Shown: positions 11,201 through 26,200, counted from the stretch's first letter. The stretch is DNA of 64,000 nucleotides from Bolinopsis microptera (GCF_026151205.1 NC_087074.1:18923240-18987239); one strand, 5' to 3'. Notes: generated from the sequence alone by a model not told the origin. Translations and numbers: made by a program.

Positions 11201-14200
11201 TGAGAGCCAACCAGATCCTCGTATGAGGTAGGTTACCTAATATGAGGATTCTGGTTGGCTCTCAGATAAAGATAACTCGGGTAACGATCTGGGAAAGTTC
11301 GCGATTGGCGGCCACTCTAAACTAATGGTGTGCCCAGTGTGGCCATTATATTATAAACTTGGAGATCTCTGTTGCAACTCCTAGTGGCCCTGGGCTTCAA
11401 GTATTTTAAACATATCATTGTTGTTGAGAGATGACGTGGTCACTGGTCATATGTCATTTGTCAGTGGTCAGTGGTCACTGGTCATATGATTCACGTACTC
11501 TCGACACGAACTTCTGTACGTGTCGAACTAAAGTCCAGGTACCGTACTCTAGTTCGACATAGTCGAAGTTTAGGACTTGTTGAACTATCCGTCTTACCAA
11601 TCCTTATTCCTTGCTTTTACAGAACTATAATCTTAGCCAACGATCTACTGCAAATCTTATGTTTTCTCTCAGTATCTATACCAGCATCCTGTATATTATG
11701 TGATTTAGTCCCCCTGTCTTATGCCAGAGGGAGCTGTAACAATTTAGTTCAGTGTAAGCACGAAACGGCTTTAATGTCTACATAGCTGGTACTTGTTATT
11801 CTGACTTGCCATCCATTCTTTGGGAAAGGTCCGCCCTAATGTCATAGGATGGGTATACGACAGTACGGGGTGGTGTTAAAGGCCAATTCAGCGCAGCTTT
11901 CAGCGCAATCACATGACACTCATATCACTAGTCATCATTTTACGGGGCCATAACTCACGATCTGAGAGCCGACCAGGATCTTCATAGACAAGAATCGGGG
12001 AAAGCTCACGATTTGCAGCTACTCTATGCTCTGTTTTTCATAGATTTCTCCGCCATCCTAGACATCTTTTAAACCTATCATTGTTGTTGTCGAAGAGACA
12101 GATGGTCATTGGTAATGGCTAATGTCACTGGCCTTGTCACTGGTCACTGGCCAAATAACTCTTTAACGAACAGACTTGACAATAACGCGAAGCAAGTGGC
12201 GAGTATCAGCTGCTCTAAGTTATCTGTCAGTATCAATACCGCGACCGGTATTTTGTTTATCCTGTGACTTATTCCTCCTGTCTGATTCCAGAAGGAGCTG
12301 TCTGTAGTTAACCTTAAGGTAGAACGACCATCTTGCGATCTTTGATTCATAATTGTCGTCGGTCATTTTGGTATTCGTGCCATCTTTCAACTTAACCAAT
12401 GAAGATATAATTCTCCCCATATCGTTTCAATCAATGAAACATTGTTATCATTAGAAAAAAAAAGAAGTTTCAAAATTGTTTAATTTAACCGTCTATGGCC
12501 ATTCATTTCTTAACTTCCTACCCAGTAAAACCAAACATCACTAATGATATGAAAGGGAGGGGGCCGGGGGGCGGGGGGGGGGGGGGGGGGGGGCCAAGGG
12601 GAGGGGCCGGGGGACCGAGGGGGGAGGGGTCGAGGGGGAGGGGCCGAGGGGGGAGGGGCCGAGGGGGGAGGGGCCGATGGGGAGGGGCCGAGGGGGGAGG
12701 GGTCGAGGGGAGGGGCCGAGGGGGGAGGGGCCGTGGGGGGAGGGGCCGAGGGGGAGGGGTCGAGGGGGGAGGGGCCGAGGGGGAGGGGCCGAGGAGAGGG
12801 GCCGAGGGGGGAGGGGCCGATGGGGAGGGGCCGAGGGGGGAGGGGTCGAGGGGGGAGGGGCCGAGGGGAGGGGCCGAGGGGAGGGGCCGAGGGGGGAGGG
12901 GGAGGGGGCAAGAACGGAAAAATAAACCCTCCCAAAAGTCAGTACTCACATGAGAGTGTGGTTGTTGACTTGGTACCACTGAGCGTAAAGGAGCCGTTGT
13001 GAAGAGTGGTTCTCTAGATGGTATCTAGACACTATCCTCACTGTTGTGGTGTTAGAGAACAGACCCGCTCCCACTGAACACTCGTAACTTAGGTCGTACA
13101 CCTGCAGTCATGGTTCTTATCACTTCCGTGTTTGGAAATAAGTATTTACTCAGTAATGTTGGTAGTGCCATTAGGTGTGCCCAACGAAGTAAAGGGATTA
13201 TTTTGCAAATTGATATTATCAGGAACAACAGATTTGTTCATTAGATTAAGTTTTAAGGGCTAGCAAAATTGAAGCAGCCAAGTTAATGGTGCGAAATCTT
13301 CAAGACCAACATGACATGAATATAAGTAGATGACTTACTTTGTCAGGCCGCATTTGCCCCTGGGCACACTTGAGAGAGACCAGCCCCAGAGGCTTAGCAA
13401 GGTCGATACCAGCACTCCAGTGAGGTCTTACCTGGATAGAGTGAGTATTTGAATGTTAAAAAACAAAATTAATAGTTAAAAAACTAAACTAAAAAAACTA
13501 AATTAATAGTTATCTCATACAGATTGGTATAAAAATTCGGCAATTAAGTCGTTAAATCCTAGTCTTCTAATTAGTTCAATACAGGCCAAGGCGAATAAAT
13601 AAAAGATATAGTGATCAAATGAGATATAGACTGAAAAACAGGTCGTGATACCTTGCGATACTGCTTGCCAATGCGTATGCTCAAGCTTTGAGGCTGTGTC
13701 TCATTGCTGTAATCAAACATAAGGGGATGAAGACTTCTCGCAGCCTCGTGAGCTTCATACTGACATGCTGCACCCTCTCCTGAGCTGAGGGAGATTGGGT
13801 TATGGTACCCAATATTATGGTAAAAGAGCATCTTTTATCATCCTTCAAATGATATAAACCGAATAACCAAAAGGCATGGTAAAACATGAATGGCTTACTT
13901 CTGTTGAGAGAATACGAGAGGGTAGACAGTAAGGTTGACCACCACAAACTTCACATACAGCACAATCTTCCAGCAGAACTTGCTGACTATCTCACATCTC
14001 ACGTGTATGGGCAACTTCCTATCCTTCTCATCGCTTGTCATGAAGGTTTTACGGGAAGTTGAAGTGCCGAGATAAGGGAACTGGAGCTTGTAGAACTGGG
14101 GGAAACCGTCTAGTTGGAATGCGCAGAAGATGTCTGTAGAGGGGTTTATGTCGTAGAATGAGAGGGATTTGGAGTGCTGGATCACACCACCTGCAAGGCA

Positions 14201-17200
14201 GTGTGTTAATTTTTTTGGTTTTTGAGGGGGTGCAATGAATTTCAGTTTTAATCTTTCGTTGGAGATATCTAACGGTCTAGATAATCGGCTGGGAAGTAAA
14301 ATGGCCCAAATATAACGAGTTTGGAAGAAGTTTTTGTGCTTTGATCCAATCAGTTGTTTGAATTTTAATTCTTATCTGCTGTAGATAAGCGATGTAAACA
14401 AGTTCGACTATGTGATGTTATCTATACTTCTACTGGTACTGACTCTCTGCTTACTGACTACCAATGCCAATAAAGGTTAGTACCCATTATTATTATAGTT
14501 GTTAACAGTTCTTACTTTACAACAGTGATATCCAATACAAGGAGGTGTCACAACAAAAACATTTACTCTCAAATTAGCTGCACGTTTAGATTAGTTACTT
14601 GATTACAACTAATATTATACATTTATCACATGCCTTCTCATGCGATATCAAAACTTTCGCCCACGAGGCTTGCCGAGTTAGCGAAAGTTTCGATATTTCC
14701 CGAGGCTTGCCGAGGGTTATATCGACATTTTCAATCACGAGGCTTGCGATATCAACATTTTCAAAACTCGGCAAGCCTCGTGATTGAAAATGTCGATATA
14801 ACCCTCGGCAAGCCTCGGGAAATATCGAAACTTTCGCTAACTCGGCAAGCCTCGTGGGCGAAAGTTTTGATATCGCATGAGAAGGCATGTGATTAATGTT
14901 TTATCACACTTTCTTTGGAGCCAAATTTGGCCGGGAAAGCAGAATTTGATCAAACGTTAGTTATTATGTATGTATATGTATATGTATAGTTCTCGATGAG
15001 TTAGTATTTCAGATATCGAAGATACAATACGTACAATTAGGATCTCACGTGCTCACATGTTTATGACACAGTGAATGCTGTATGCCGCGCTGAATTTGCT
15101 TTGTACTGCTACCTAGTGCATGCAATATTAATGTGTTTTCCGCCTATGGGTCTTGTACTTATGAGTCTAGAATATTCCGCGGCGAGCGCATTTGATACGT
15201 AATTTCATCCTGCAAATCAATTGATGTGAGGTGATTCTAATACTTTATTTCTATTAGATACTTTTAGAGTCATTAAAACTGTAGATGCAGTATAATGTAT
15301 AGAACATCCGTTTAAGTGTTGATTATACATCACAGTCCTTATCGTATAATCTGTATCTGCGATAAGGTGAAAGAATTTCCTGGTTGTTAAATTTGAATAA
15401 AGCTGTGGCGCCATGATTGTCTATTTATCAGTCCACATTATACACTGCATACCCTAATTTACACCAACAATATTATCGTCCGTCTTGATTCTTGATTGTC
15501 TGTTATTTCAGAATGATTTAATCAATGCAACTTGTGATCGTTGACTTAGAATTTTATCAAGTATTCTGCTTAGTTCTTAGTCAGTATACATCTTTACTTG
15601 CCATTATTTGCCATTATTTGGAGCCAAACTTGGCCTGGAAAGCAGAATTTGATCAAACGTTAGTTATAAATCTCACCAAAGCAAAACTAGACATGTCGAA
15701 CTTATTTATGTTTATAATGTCCAAGCTATATATAGCTCTCGATAAGTTAGTATTTCAGATATTGAAGATACAATACGTGAAATTAGAATCTCGCGTTTCA
15801 CATTTATGACACAGTGAATGCTGTGTGCCGCGCTGAATTTGCTTTGTACTGCTACCTAGTGCATGCAATATTAATGTGTTTTCCGCCTATGGGTCTTGTA
15901 CTTATGAGTCTAGAATATTCCGCGGCGAGCGCGTTTGATACGTAATTTCATCCTGCAAATCAATTGATGTGAGGTGATTCTAATACTTTATTTCTATTAG
16001 ATATTTTTAGAGTCATTAAAACTATAGATGCAATATTATGTATAGAACATCCGTTTAAGTGTTGATTATACATCACAGTTCTTATCGTATAATCTGTATC
16101 TACGATGAGGTGAAAGAATTTCCTAGTTCTTGTATTTGAATAGAGCTGTGGGGTCATAATTAGTGTCTATTTATCAGTCCACATTATACACTACACTCCC
16201 TAATTTACATCAACAATATTATCGTCCGTCTTGATTCTTGATTGTCTGTTATTTCAGAATGATTTAATCAATGCAACTTGTAATCGTTGACTTAGAATTT
16301 TATCAAGTATTCTGCTTAGTTCTTAGTCAGTATTCATCTTTACTTGCCATTATTTGCCATTATCTGCTTCGAGCTAGAAATTATCTGAACTGGAAATTAT
16401 CAGAACATTTGTAATATTCAAATGTATCTCTTCAACATTTTAGAACGCAGTACTCCATCAGCCTATAACCACCCTGGTCATGGCCAGGTAGTTCACCCGT
16501 ACTGTTACCAATATTGAATTGGTCTAATGAATGGCAGCACATTAATCATCTGACCTGTTTGCGCCAGTGCCCAGACTAATTTATAACCAGATTAGCTGAT
16601 TAAGTCACGTCATTCGTCCCTTGATATATTTATATAAATAATATATTTTATAGGATGTTTTTATTGCACTTATTTGCACTAACTAAAATTCAGTTAAAAC
16701 TAGTCCTGGGATAGAATTTCCGCTCTTTACTGTACAGAATCTACATATAAGTCTCTTTATCAGTCTGTTTATAGATCAGCTACGAATTTCGCAAGCTGAT
16801 CTAGGCGTAACCGGTTTGGAAAAGCCAAGTATAATTTCTGCACAATTTCTATATGGAATATGGCTCAAAGAAGGGATCAGAGGGGGTTAAAATTGAGGTC
16901 TGAAATGGTTGAAATCTGGCTTTGTTTTGTGTGTTTTCTTCGTTCGAATTAATCAAACATCGTCTAGTGTTTGCTATTTTTTGTGAGGGTGACTGTAGTT
17001 TGTTCTGACACTTCCTTTTTTATTTCAAGTAAGCGATTAAGGAAATTAATGAGCCTGATTGATTGTATCGCTGACAATTACCAAAACTTTGTGCAACTTT
17101 CAAGTCTGCTTGTAAACTTTGATCTCGTTTTCAGTAACCTTAAGTCGCTTGGAACTCATACAAACCAGGAAGTTTTTACTTTGTTTCATCATCCGAAGCC

Positions 17201-20200
17201 TAATTAGGTTTTGAACTATGAAGTGCAGTAAAAAACAACAGCTTGAAAAAGTTTTACAACAAAAAATTGTATTTTGCTTAACACATCTCAAACGCAAGGA
17301 AATGTTTTTAAAACAAGGTATAAATATATATTTTTCCTGATTCTGGAAAGATTATCTGATCATTGCATTTACGGTCATAGACTACTTCAGGTTATTGATT
17401 TAAATCTTAATTTAAATCAGTACCTCACAGTAGTAGAACAGTTGTTGAGAGTGAGTTCCTTGTTCCTATGGGAATATCGGACTCTCTCTGAGCAACTTAT
17501 TGATATTTCATGACCCAGGGTGAGAGCCAGTGCTCCCCATCGGGGCATGTAATATCAATTCTGATCTCTGCCTTATTAGGCTAAGAAGTACAATAGAAAG
17601 TCAACATTGGGAGGAAGTTTTACAAGGAAAGTTTTTATTTCGCTTGACGCATCTGAAACGCAAGGAAATATTTTAAGTTTTAGTATAAGAATACATTTTG
17701 CCAACATTAACAAATTCTCTCCGACCATTGCATTTAAGGTCGTAGACTACTTCAGGTTATTGATTTAAATCATTATTTAAATCAGTACCTTACAGTAGTA
17801 GATCAGTTGCTGAGAGCGGGCTCCTCGTTTCTATGGAGCACTCTCTGAGCAACTTATTGATATTTCATGCCCCAGGGTGAGAGCCAGTGCTCCCCATCGG
17901 GGCATGTAATATCAATTCTGCTTTCCTGCCAAATTTGGCTCGAAAGTGTGATAATTTAAGTTTTAGTATAAGAATACATTTTGCCAACATTAACAAAATC
18001 TCTCCGACCATTGCATTTAAGGTCGTAGACCACTTCAGGTTATTGATTTAAATCATTATTTAAATCAGTACCTTACAGTAGTAGATCAGTTGCTGAGAGC
18101 GGGCTCCTCATTTCTATGGAGCACTCTCTGAGCAACTTATTGATATTTCATGCCCCAGGGTGAGAGCCAGTGCTCCCCATCAGGGCATGTAATATCAATT
18201 CTGCTTTCCTGCCAAATTTGGCTCGAAAGTGTGATAATATTAGTTATTAATTATCATAACACTTAATAGGGAAAGTGACCCTGATAGCTACTTGTGACGA
18301 TGTCCTGGAAGTGTATCTTGATGGAGTTCAACATGAACAACAAGACGGTACCCTTAGAATTTGGTATCGATCGACAGCGTTCCAGACATCAGAAGCATTG
18401 AGGGTGATAGCATTGAAAGGCAGTGACCCAGGTCTTAATAATTATGGTATATTAGCATCACTACAGAACGAGGAAGGAGAGACAATCTTCGTGACAGACA
18501 CTAACTGGAAATGCTCATCGGTCGAGGAAGAAGGATGGGAGCTGCCAGGATTTCAAGATAGTTCAGATAACTGGCAGATTGCTTTTAAGATAGCTGACCA
18601 CGGTGCCAATCGCTTTGGTCAAATAGCTGCAATATCAAGTGATGCAGACTGGATCTGGGCAGTCGGAGGTACAGCAGGTTCCACAGTTTACTGTCGCGGA
18701 GTAGTAAGACCAGGTCAGAAAATACATTTTAGTGGGAGCTGGGATCGTTCTGTTGACTTTTGTTCTGTTGACTGTAGTGAAATGTATCAAGTTGTACACA
18801 TTGACAACCGGTGCGGTGGGAAATATTGTTTAAATGTAATTTATTTATTGGCAAAATTCATGAAAAACTTCAGTCTAGTACAGAATTATATTGACATAAA
18901 CTAGCGTATAAACTATAATGTAGATAATTTATGTATCATAATCTCAGAATGCACCACTCTCGACTCAACATGGGGAAACGTTCAGACTGAGCCAGTACTG
19001 CCAGTTGACCTCGATATAGAGATAAAGTTCACTTGTCTATCAGACCATATCCACAAGGGTGCCAGCGAGGGAATCTGTCAGAGATTTGTTGTAGTCCCGA
19101 CTAACGGACCTCCACCTCAGTGCTCTTCAATAGGTAAGTTACACAACTTTACAAACTTATGGTGCCGAGTTTAATTCTGGGGAAGTCTCCAATCAATCAA
19201 TTCAATCATAAATCTATTCAATACAACAAACTGAAAACTGTCGGAGTTGAGACACAGTTAATAAACTGCGGAGTGACTAAAATGCAGTACGGTAAATTGG
19301 GGTACGGTAAATTGGAGTATGGTAAATTGGGGAATGGTAAATTGGGGAATGGTAAATTGGAGCTTTTCGGTAAATTGGAGTACGGTAAATTGGGGTACGG
19401 TAAATCTTTTACTGTATTACTACCTTACCTAGATATTATATATTTTCCCTGTATGAACTTGAAAAAGGTGTAAAATACAGCGAACTGTGCACGATATAAA
19501 GAAATCTCTTCTTTCTCACAGTACGATATTACAGAAGTAAGTAGCTGTAATATATTTCGCTTCATTATGTTATGATAGTCATTACTATTACAAATAGTTA
19601 ATAATCTGAAAATTAAATATTTTTTAGATTACTGGGTAAGTTATGTTAAAATTTTAACGCTAGATATAATATTTAATGTCAATAAATGAAGTTGAAAAGT
19701 GACAGGGTTTAGAATTAACACGTGACCAAGTTTAATCTAAATCTGGGTTTCAGGTGTGATACAACTGTAAGCTGGTCCGTAAAGAACCACGTAGATTTTA
19801 GAAGCACAGCAAGGTCGCAAGGAATAATAATATCCGCTGAGTTCGCCGGGTAAGGCACATTACCAACAGCAAAATACACAAGTTGTTTTATAATATTACT
19901 ACTTTGCAGTCTTTGCTATTACTATACAGTTATCACGATTGCCTATAATACGAAATGATTGAATTGCCTGACCAATCCAATTCTAACAGGACTACTTTTT
20001 TCAGAAGATCTAAGAAAGGTTCAGTTTAAAGGCCTACACATGACCCTGGTGGTGGAGATAGCCGCTGTAGCTGTTCTCATCAGTGGACAGTCTTCAGATT
20101 CCACCTAACATCGCTAAAAGTAGCACACAGAGCCCCCCCCCCCCCCACAGAGCTCCCCTCCCCCCACAGAGCCCCCTCCCCCCACAGAGCTCCCCTCCCC

Positions 20201-23200
20201 CCACAGAGCCCCCCCCCCACAGAGCTCCCCTCCCCCCACAGAGCCCCTCCCCCCACAGAGCCCCCCTCCCCCCACAGAGCTCCCCTCCCCCCCACAGAGC
20301 CCCCCCCCACAGAGCCCCCCCCCCCCCCCCCCCACAGAGCCACCCTCCCCCCACAGAGCCCCCCCCCCCCACAGAGCCACCCTCCCCCCACAGAGCCCCC
20401 CCCACAGAGCCCCCTCCCCCACAGAGCCCCCCCCCCACAGAGCCCCCTCCCCCCACAGAGCTCCCCTCCCCCACAGAGCTCCCCTCCCCCCACAGAGCTC
20501 CCCTCCCGCCACAGAGCTCCCCCCCCCCCCCCACAGAGCCCCCTCCCCCCACAGAGCCCCCCTCCCCCCACAGAGTCCCCCTCCCCCCACAGAGCCCCCT
20601 CCCCCCACAGAGCCCCCCTCCCCCCACAGAGCTCCCCTCCCCCCACAGAGCCCCCTCCCCCACAGAGCCCCCCCCCCACAGAGCCCCCTCCCCCCACAGA
20701 GCTCCCCTCCCCCACAGAGCTCCCCTCCCCCCACAGAGCTCCCCTCCCGCCACATAGCCCCTCCCCCCACAGAGCCCCCCCCCCCCCCCCCACAGAGTCC
20801 CCCTCCCCCACAGAGTCCCCCCTCCCCCCACAGAGTCCCCCTCCCCCCACAGAGCCCCCTCCCCCCACAGAGCCCCCCCCCACCCCCCCCCCCCCCCCCA
20901 CAGAGCCCCCCCCCCCCCCCCACAGAGCCCCTCCCCCCACAGAGCCCCCCCCCCCCCACAGAGTCCTACCTGGACCACACATCTGATACTCAGTCAGCAG
21001 CTGACTAAGAAAGACTCTAAGAAAAGAACTTTAAACTTGAAGTATGGTCCTGAGCACAGCATTATTTTGTATATCCTGGATTGTGGACAGTACGTCATAA
21101 GATTTAACAAAGTATTCTGAATTGTTGGTTGTTTGATTTCGATTTCACAGAATTTGTTGCAAATGATATATACAAAATTGATCGACTTTTGATTTTATTT
21201 TTCTCATAAAATATGGTACCTTGGAGGTTCTTCATGGACGGTCGACGGACATTATTAGAGTACTGACAAATAGAGTCGTGCATAACTGTTTCTACTTGCA
21301 ATAAAGTCCGTCCTAGTAGGGCCTTGAAAGTATTAGGGCTTAATTTGTTTTACTACTTACGTCCCTGAGTTATTGTTTTAAAGGTATATTGTGTTGTATT
21401 TGATATTTAAATTATTCGGTTTATTCAGTATTTTATGAGAACTGATATTACGTGTCTCATTTCAACCAAGAATGAAATAAATTTCAAGGTATGTTCTTAT
21501 CTCAGATTAATAAAAAAACAAAAAGCGCACAGAGACTCAAACGTTAAAGACGGATCTGTTTCATCAGGCTATAAGCATAAGCACCCGACTTTCATGAACA
21601 GTTTCACTAATTTAAAAACAAATATGGATAAGGCGCAACTATGTAGTACTAGTAACTTGCGTAAACACACGAATGTGATAAAATAAGATCCACCTCGTTA
21701 AAATCATTAACGGGTGATACTCGTAAAATAGGATGTTTTAATAGTTCGCCCGAGGATGTCACATCTTGTTTTTAGTGTGGAGTCTATGTGGATTTAATTA
21801 GATAGATTAGTTCTGCATTTGGTCGTTTCATCATTTCTAATCGAAATATTTTCCAAAAATAAGATTCACCTCGTTTCTCAGTGTCTCCAGCGAGTAGCTT
21901 GTAAGTGAGCTCGACAGGGAGACTGTTACAGAGCCGGACCGGGGTTTCAAGAGAGATCACATGACCTGGAAGGTAGTCCCCCTTCGGGTAGTTGCCTCGC
22001 TCTATCACTGCTACTATGTACAGCTTGTCACCCTGGAATTCAGGTGGGTTAAAAGCCCATAGGCTGGCTGTAAACTATGACCTTCTCTACGCGGATAAAG
22101 TCTAAAGACGGTTAAATTGGGATGTAACTGATCTGAATAAGCTGAGTCACTGCTCGTGTGTTACTCACTGATATGTTGGCGAATGAACACTCGTAAAGGT
22201 CGTTCATTGTAAGGGAGGTTCTCCATTTCAAACTTCTCGAGTACATGTACCCCATAGCATGGGGACGAATCCTAAAAATACAGTAAAATAAGATAATCAA
22301 CGTTATAGTTTATTTTAAAAGTTACAGGGAAACAAATTATTTTAAAACCGTAACTTCACATTTCACGATGATTTCACCTGATCATCCAGTCGACCTTGTC
22401 AACAGGAATATGACACTCGTCCCCCGCAGAGAGAAGAGGGAGGAGCTGAGAGGGAGTGGAAGCAGAGGTGGGGTTCTCTAACAACACCTCCACAGGAAGA
22501 TCTGTCCTGTTCTTCAGTGAGAGTCCCGAGTGAACCGTGATACACTTCCTAGCACCCTCCTCTAGGATGAGATCGTATACAATCCTGATAGAGTTGATCT
22601 GGTCCCCACCGTACCTGGCGCCTGTAAACCGGGGGTCTCTGAAGAAGCGACCAACTTTGTCTACTGAAATGTTGGTCATCTCCTCCCAGTTCCCCACAGA
22701 AACTCTCAGCGATCTGAACAAGAATTGCACTTTATTGATATTAAATTGTACTTTAAATTAGAAGGACAATTATTAATAAGTCCAGGAAATCGAATACCGA
22801 ATTGAAAAGCTTGAAAAATGAAAACTGTTCATGATATAAAGGCTAAGCCTTAAATACAGTCTATAATCCTGATATTGCCACTCACCGGCTCTGGAGAGCG
22901 TTAGAGACCTTGTGTCGCTGTAACCTTCTGCCACCCTCCTGGAATGCGAACATGGCCTCGTCTCCGTGCCTCACAGACACCCACTCCGACAACACACATC
23001 GGGGACGAACAGAGGAGAAGGGGTTGGGGTCGTTCAGTGGATGTGTTCTCGTCTCTCGTGCAAACCTGAAGAGACAAGGGTCTGGCTTATCTTGGAGTGA
23101 ACAGATTTATTGCAGAATAATAAATAGTGCTTGCTTGACTTAGGCGGATTATTGTATCCATTGTACCCAACTACGTGAAACTTAGGTCCATCGTAACGGT

Positions 23201-26200
23201 CATAAAAATCACAATTATTTTTGGTTCTGTGATGTTTCCGAAGAAAACTAACCGTAACTCGTGCCCAGTCTGGTTTCTGATCAGGAAGGGTATGAAAGGT
23301 TTGCGGACCACTTTACGGTCCACACTGACTTGTCGGGTCAGCACAGGTTTCAGTCTCTCCACTGTGGTTAGAGCTAGCTTGTAGAACGAGTGTGTTAGGT
23401 TCAGGTTCAGGGCAGACGCGGCGTCCATCTGTCCGGGGAGTGGGTTAGTTCAAACACACTTTTAAGTAAATATATTCCACCTTAACTTGAAAATTTCAAT
23501 AAAACCATTAAGGTAAGTTTGATTGATGTTCAAAATTTCTTTTATAACAAATTGCAAGTTAGCGTACTTTAATAGTTGAGTATTGAGGAGTGGAGACGTA
23601 ATGTAAGTCCACTTTCCAGGGTTCAACTAGCGGCTCCCACCCGGAAACGTACCTGAAATTAATACATTATAGTTATTCCATTATGTGGAGCTTGATAATT
23701 GAAATTTATAATGCTCCTCACTTCCTATTATGTTGCAAACAAGCAAGATAAATGGTGCTACTTAAAATTAAGAACATCACCCCTGCCTAGATCTCCTAGT
23801 GAATGGAAGAATCTTACGAGTTGTAGTAGTCGACACCAAGCGTATTGGAGAGAGAGGAGACGTCCTTCATATCGTACCACATATGTAGTCCTGCTAGCAG
23901 TACTCTGAGGAGAGGGATGTCTCTGTCACCGTAGTCGTCTATCACACACAGAGACACTGAGTTACACTTCACCTGGGGGCGGGGTTGGTTACTGTGGTTA
24001 CTGTGGTTACTGTGGTTACTGTTAGAACTTTTCGCAGAATTAGTTAAACATTTGTGTTGGTTGGTAGCCGTTGCGCGCATAATTCGTGAATTAGGAATAC
24101 CGTGCAAAGAATTCCAACTCCAGGTCACCTTGCCTATTATTCACGAGATTTAGAAATCATAAACTGAAAGTTGAGAAGCCACTTAGCAGCTAGTTGCGAT
24201 CATATACCGACTGCCAATATTCTATCCGCGACCTAGAGGCCTGTAATAGTAGAATACTCACTTCAACTCCTACAAGGTTAACCTTGTTGTCGGGGGTATC
24301 TGAAGACTCTTCACTTGTTTCTATGGCAACCTCATCAATCGTAACCATATGGTCTGATGGTACATCTGGAGGATACACGTAGTTACAATAACATAAACCC
24401 GCCACGCAAAGGGTTTATATAACAGATCATCCCGCGCTAGCGGGATGATCTGATAAACACATACGAGTGCGCGCAGCGCACGAGTTTTGTGTTAATATGT
24501 AATCCCGAAGCGCCAGCTGAGGGATTACATTTATTTAGCCCTGAGCGTGAAGTGTTTATGGATTATAATTATCTCCGGCGATTTCGACAAGGGATTTATA
24601 CTTTAGAAGAGAGTGAACAGGAATTTGGTCAAAGTCATTGAAGTCACGAGCAAATCTGGATGACTGAAGCCAAGAATTAAATTTGTTTAGAGCCCAGTTG
24701 TTGACTCTAACTGTACTGTCCGGAACACGATTGGAAAGCAGTTCATCAATCTGAATGTCAAACCGATATAGTGGAGAGCAATAGCTTGAACGTTAGCAGG
24801 AACAAGAGCTGGAAGGAGAGCAAGCAAAACAATACTATTTTTAGGGCACGGACAAGGGTAGCTGGCTAGTCGCCAACTTCTCACGCCACGCGTTGGAGAA
24901 ATTCCAAGAATTAGCTGCTTTGGCAACGTTCCCAGGAATTTGCGTGTAAAAGAAGTGGACGGTTACGATGTTTCATATCACGTGGTGCGCTTTCGTGTCA
25001 CGTGGTATAGACTCGGCGTATGCTATTGGTGGCACGTGGTACGCACTTGACGCGCCCACGTGATCGCGCGTCTAACTGTTCTACTATTATCGAGTTCTAA
25101 TCAGCAGTATCATTGATTATTGTAAGTCGGAGAATTGAATGATAAACATCAGTTACGACTAAAAAGCGGGCCGGGTTTATACAAATTTCCGGGGCGGGAT
25201 GATATCACCTTAAGATGTTTATCTAACAGCGGGCCGGGCTGAGTGATAATATGATCCCGCGTCGAAATCCCGGAGATATTTATACTATTGCTACTACAAG
25301 ATCAATACAGATAACGAGAATAATCAAATCTTGCGTGTAGAAGTAAACTATAACATTTATAACCTAAATTAAATAAAACTGCCCCAGCACACCGATCCAG
25401 GAAAGCACTGTGTTATTTATAAATAATTATTATGTAAGTATACTGTTATCATCTTAATACAATAACAACTCCGTTACCGGTGAGCGGGGTATCCAGATCA
25501 GTGGCAATAACCACAGCAGTGTGTAGTTGTCTCTTAACAGACTCCACAATGTTGTAGAAGAGCAGAGCGTCCTGGTAACTTAGTTTCGTGTTCAGATCCT
25601 CTAACTGAAGCTCCAGCGCTGACGACTGAGGAGGGGTAGTGAGGAGGGGCTGGGAGTGAGGGGTAGTGAGGGACGGTGAGTGAGAACAATTTGGGAATTT
25701 TTGTTCATTTATAATGCATTTTTGTCGGTATCTGTTTAACTGAATTCTAAAGCAAGAAAGTAATCTAAAATAGTATATTTCAAAAGGGCAAATGTTAAGC
25801 CCTATGAGATTGGTCACAGTTAATTCTCATATTGCCAGGGCTCCTCTCTTTTACCTGTGTAGACTCCAGCAGGGCCCCACTCCTCAGACTCCTGCTGCTG
25901 CCCAGATCGTGTCTCAGCTCCACAGACATGGCCCCCACATCTACTATAGACAGGGCTGTGTCAGGACTTCCGCAGGTGCAGGAGAACATCTGAATGAGGA
26001 GGTGGATTTGAGGGGTACGGTAGAAAAAGGGTAGGAGAAATCAAAAATGTAATAGAGTTTAACGAAGGTGTGAGCCCCTGAAAAGACGCAAGTTAACACA
26101 CCTGAACATCCTCGAAAGTGACGCTAAGTTTAGGTCGGGTATAGAACTGTTGTCGGAGGACGATGACGGTTGTCAGCTGCAGGACCACAGCCTGACTGTC

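Noticed and set aside
12495-13002. Long Gly/Arg-rich and Pro/Ser-rich ORFs on both strands
   Set aside because: They are produced by the G-rich minisatellite; all frames are open because the repeat lacks stop codons. The stretch lies in a VPS13D intron.
14595-14896. Matching ORFs on both strands as a conserved protein
   Set aside because: They are mirror products of the perfect inverted repeat.
20080-20982. Several 220-300-codon ORFs on both strands
   Set aside because: They are products of the C-rich CACAGAG repeat with no domain; open in many frames at once.
24687-24926. 79-codon minus ORF as a gene
   Set aside because: It is in a different frame from the recombinase-like stretch and shows no motif.
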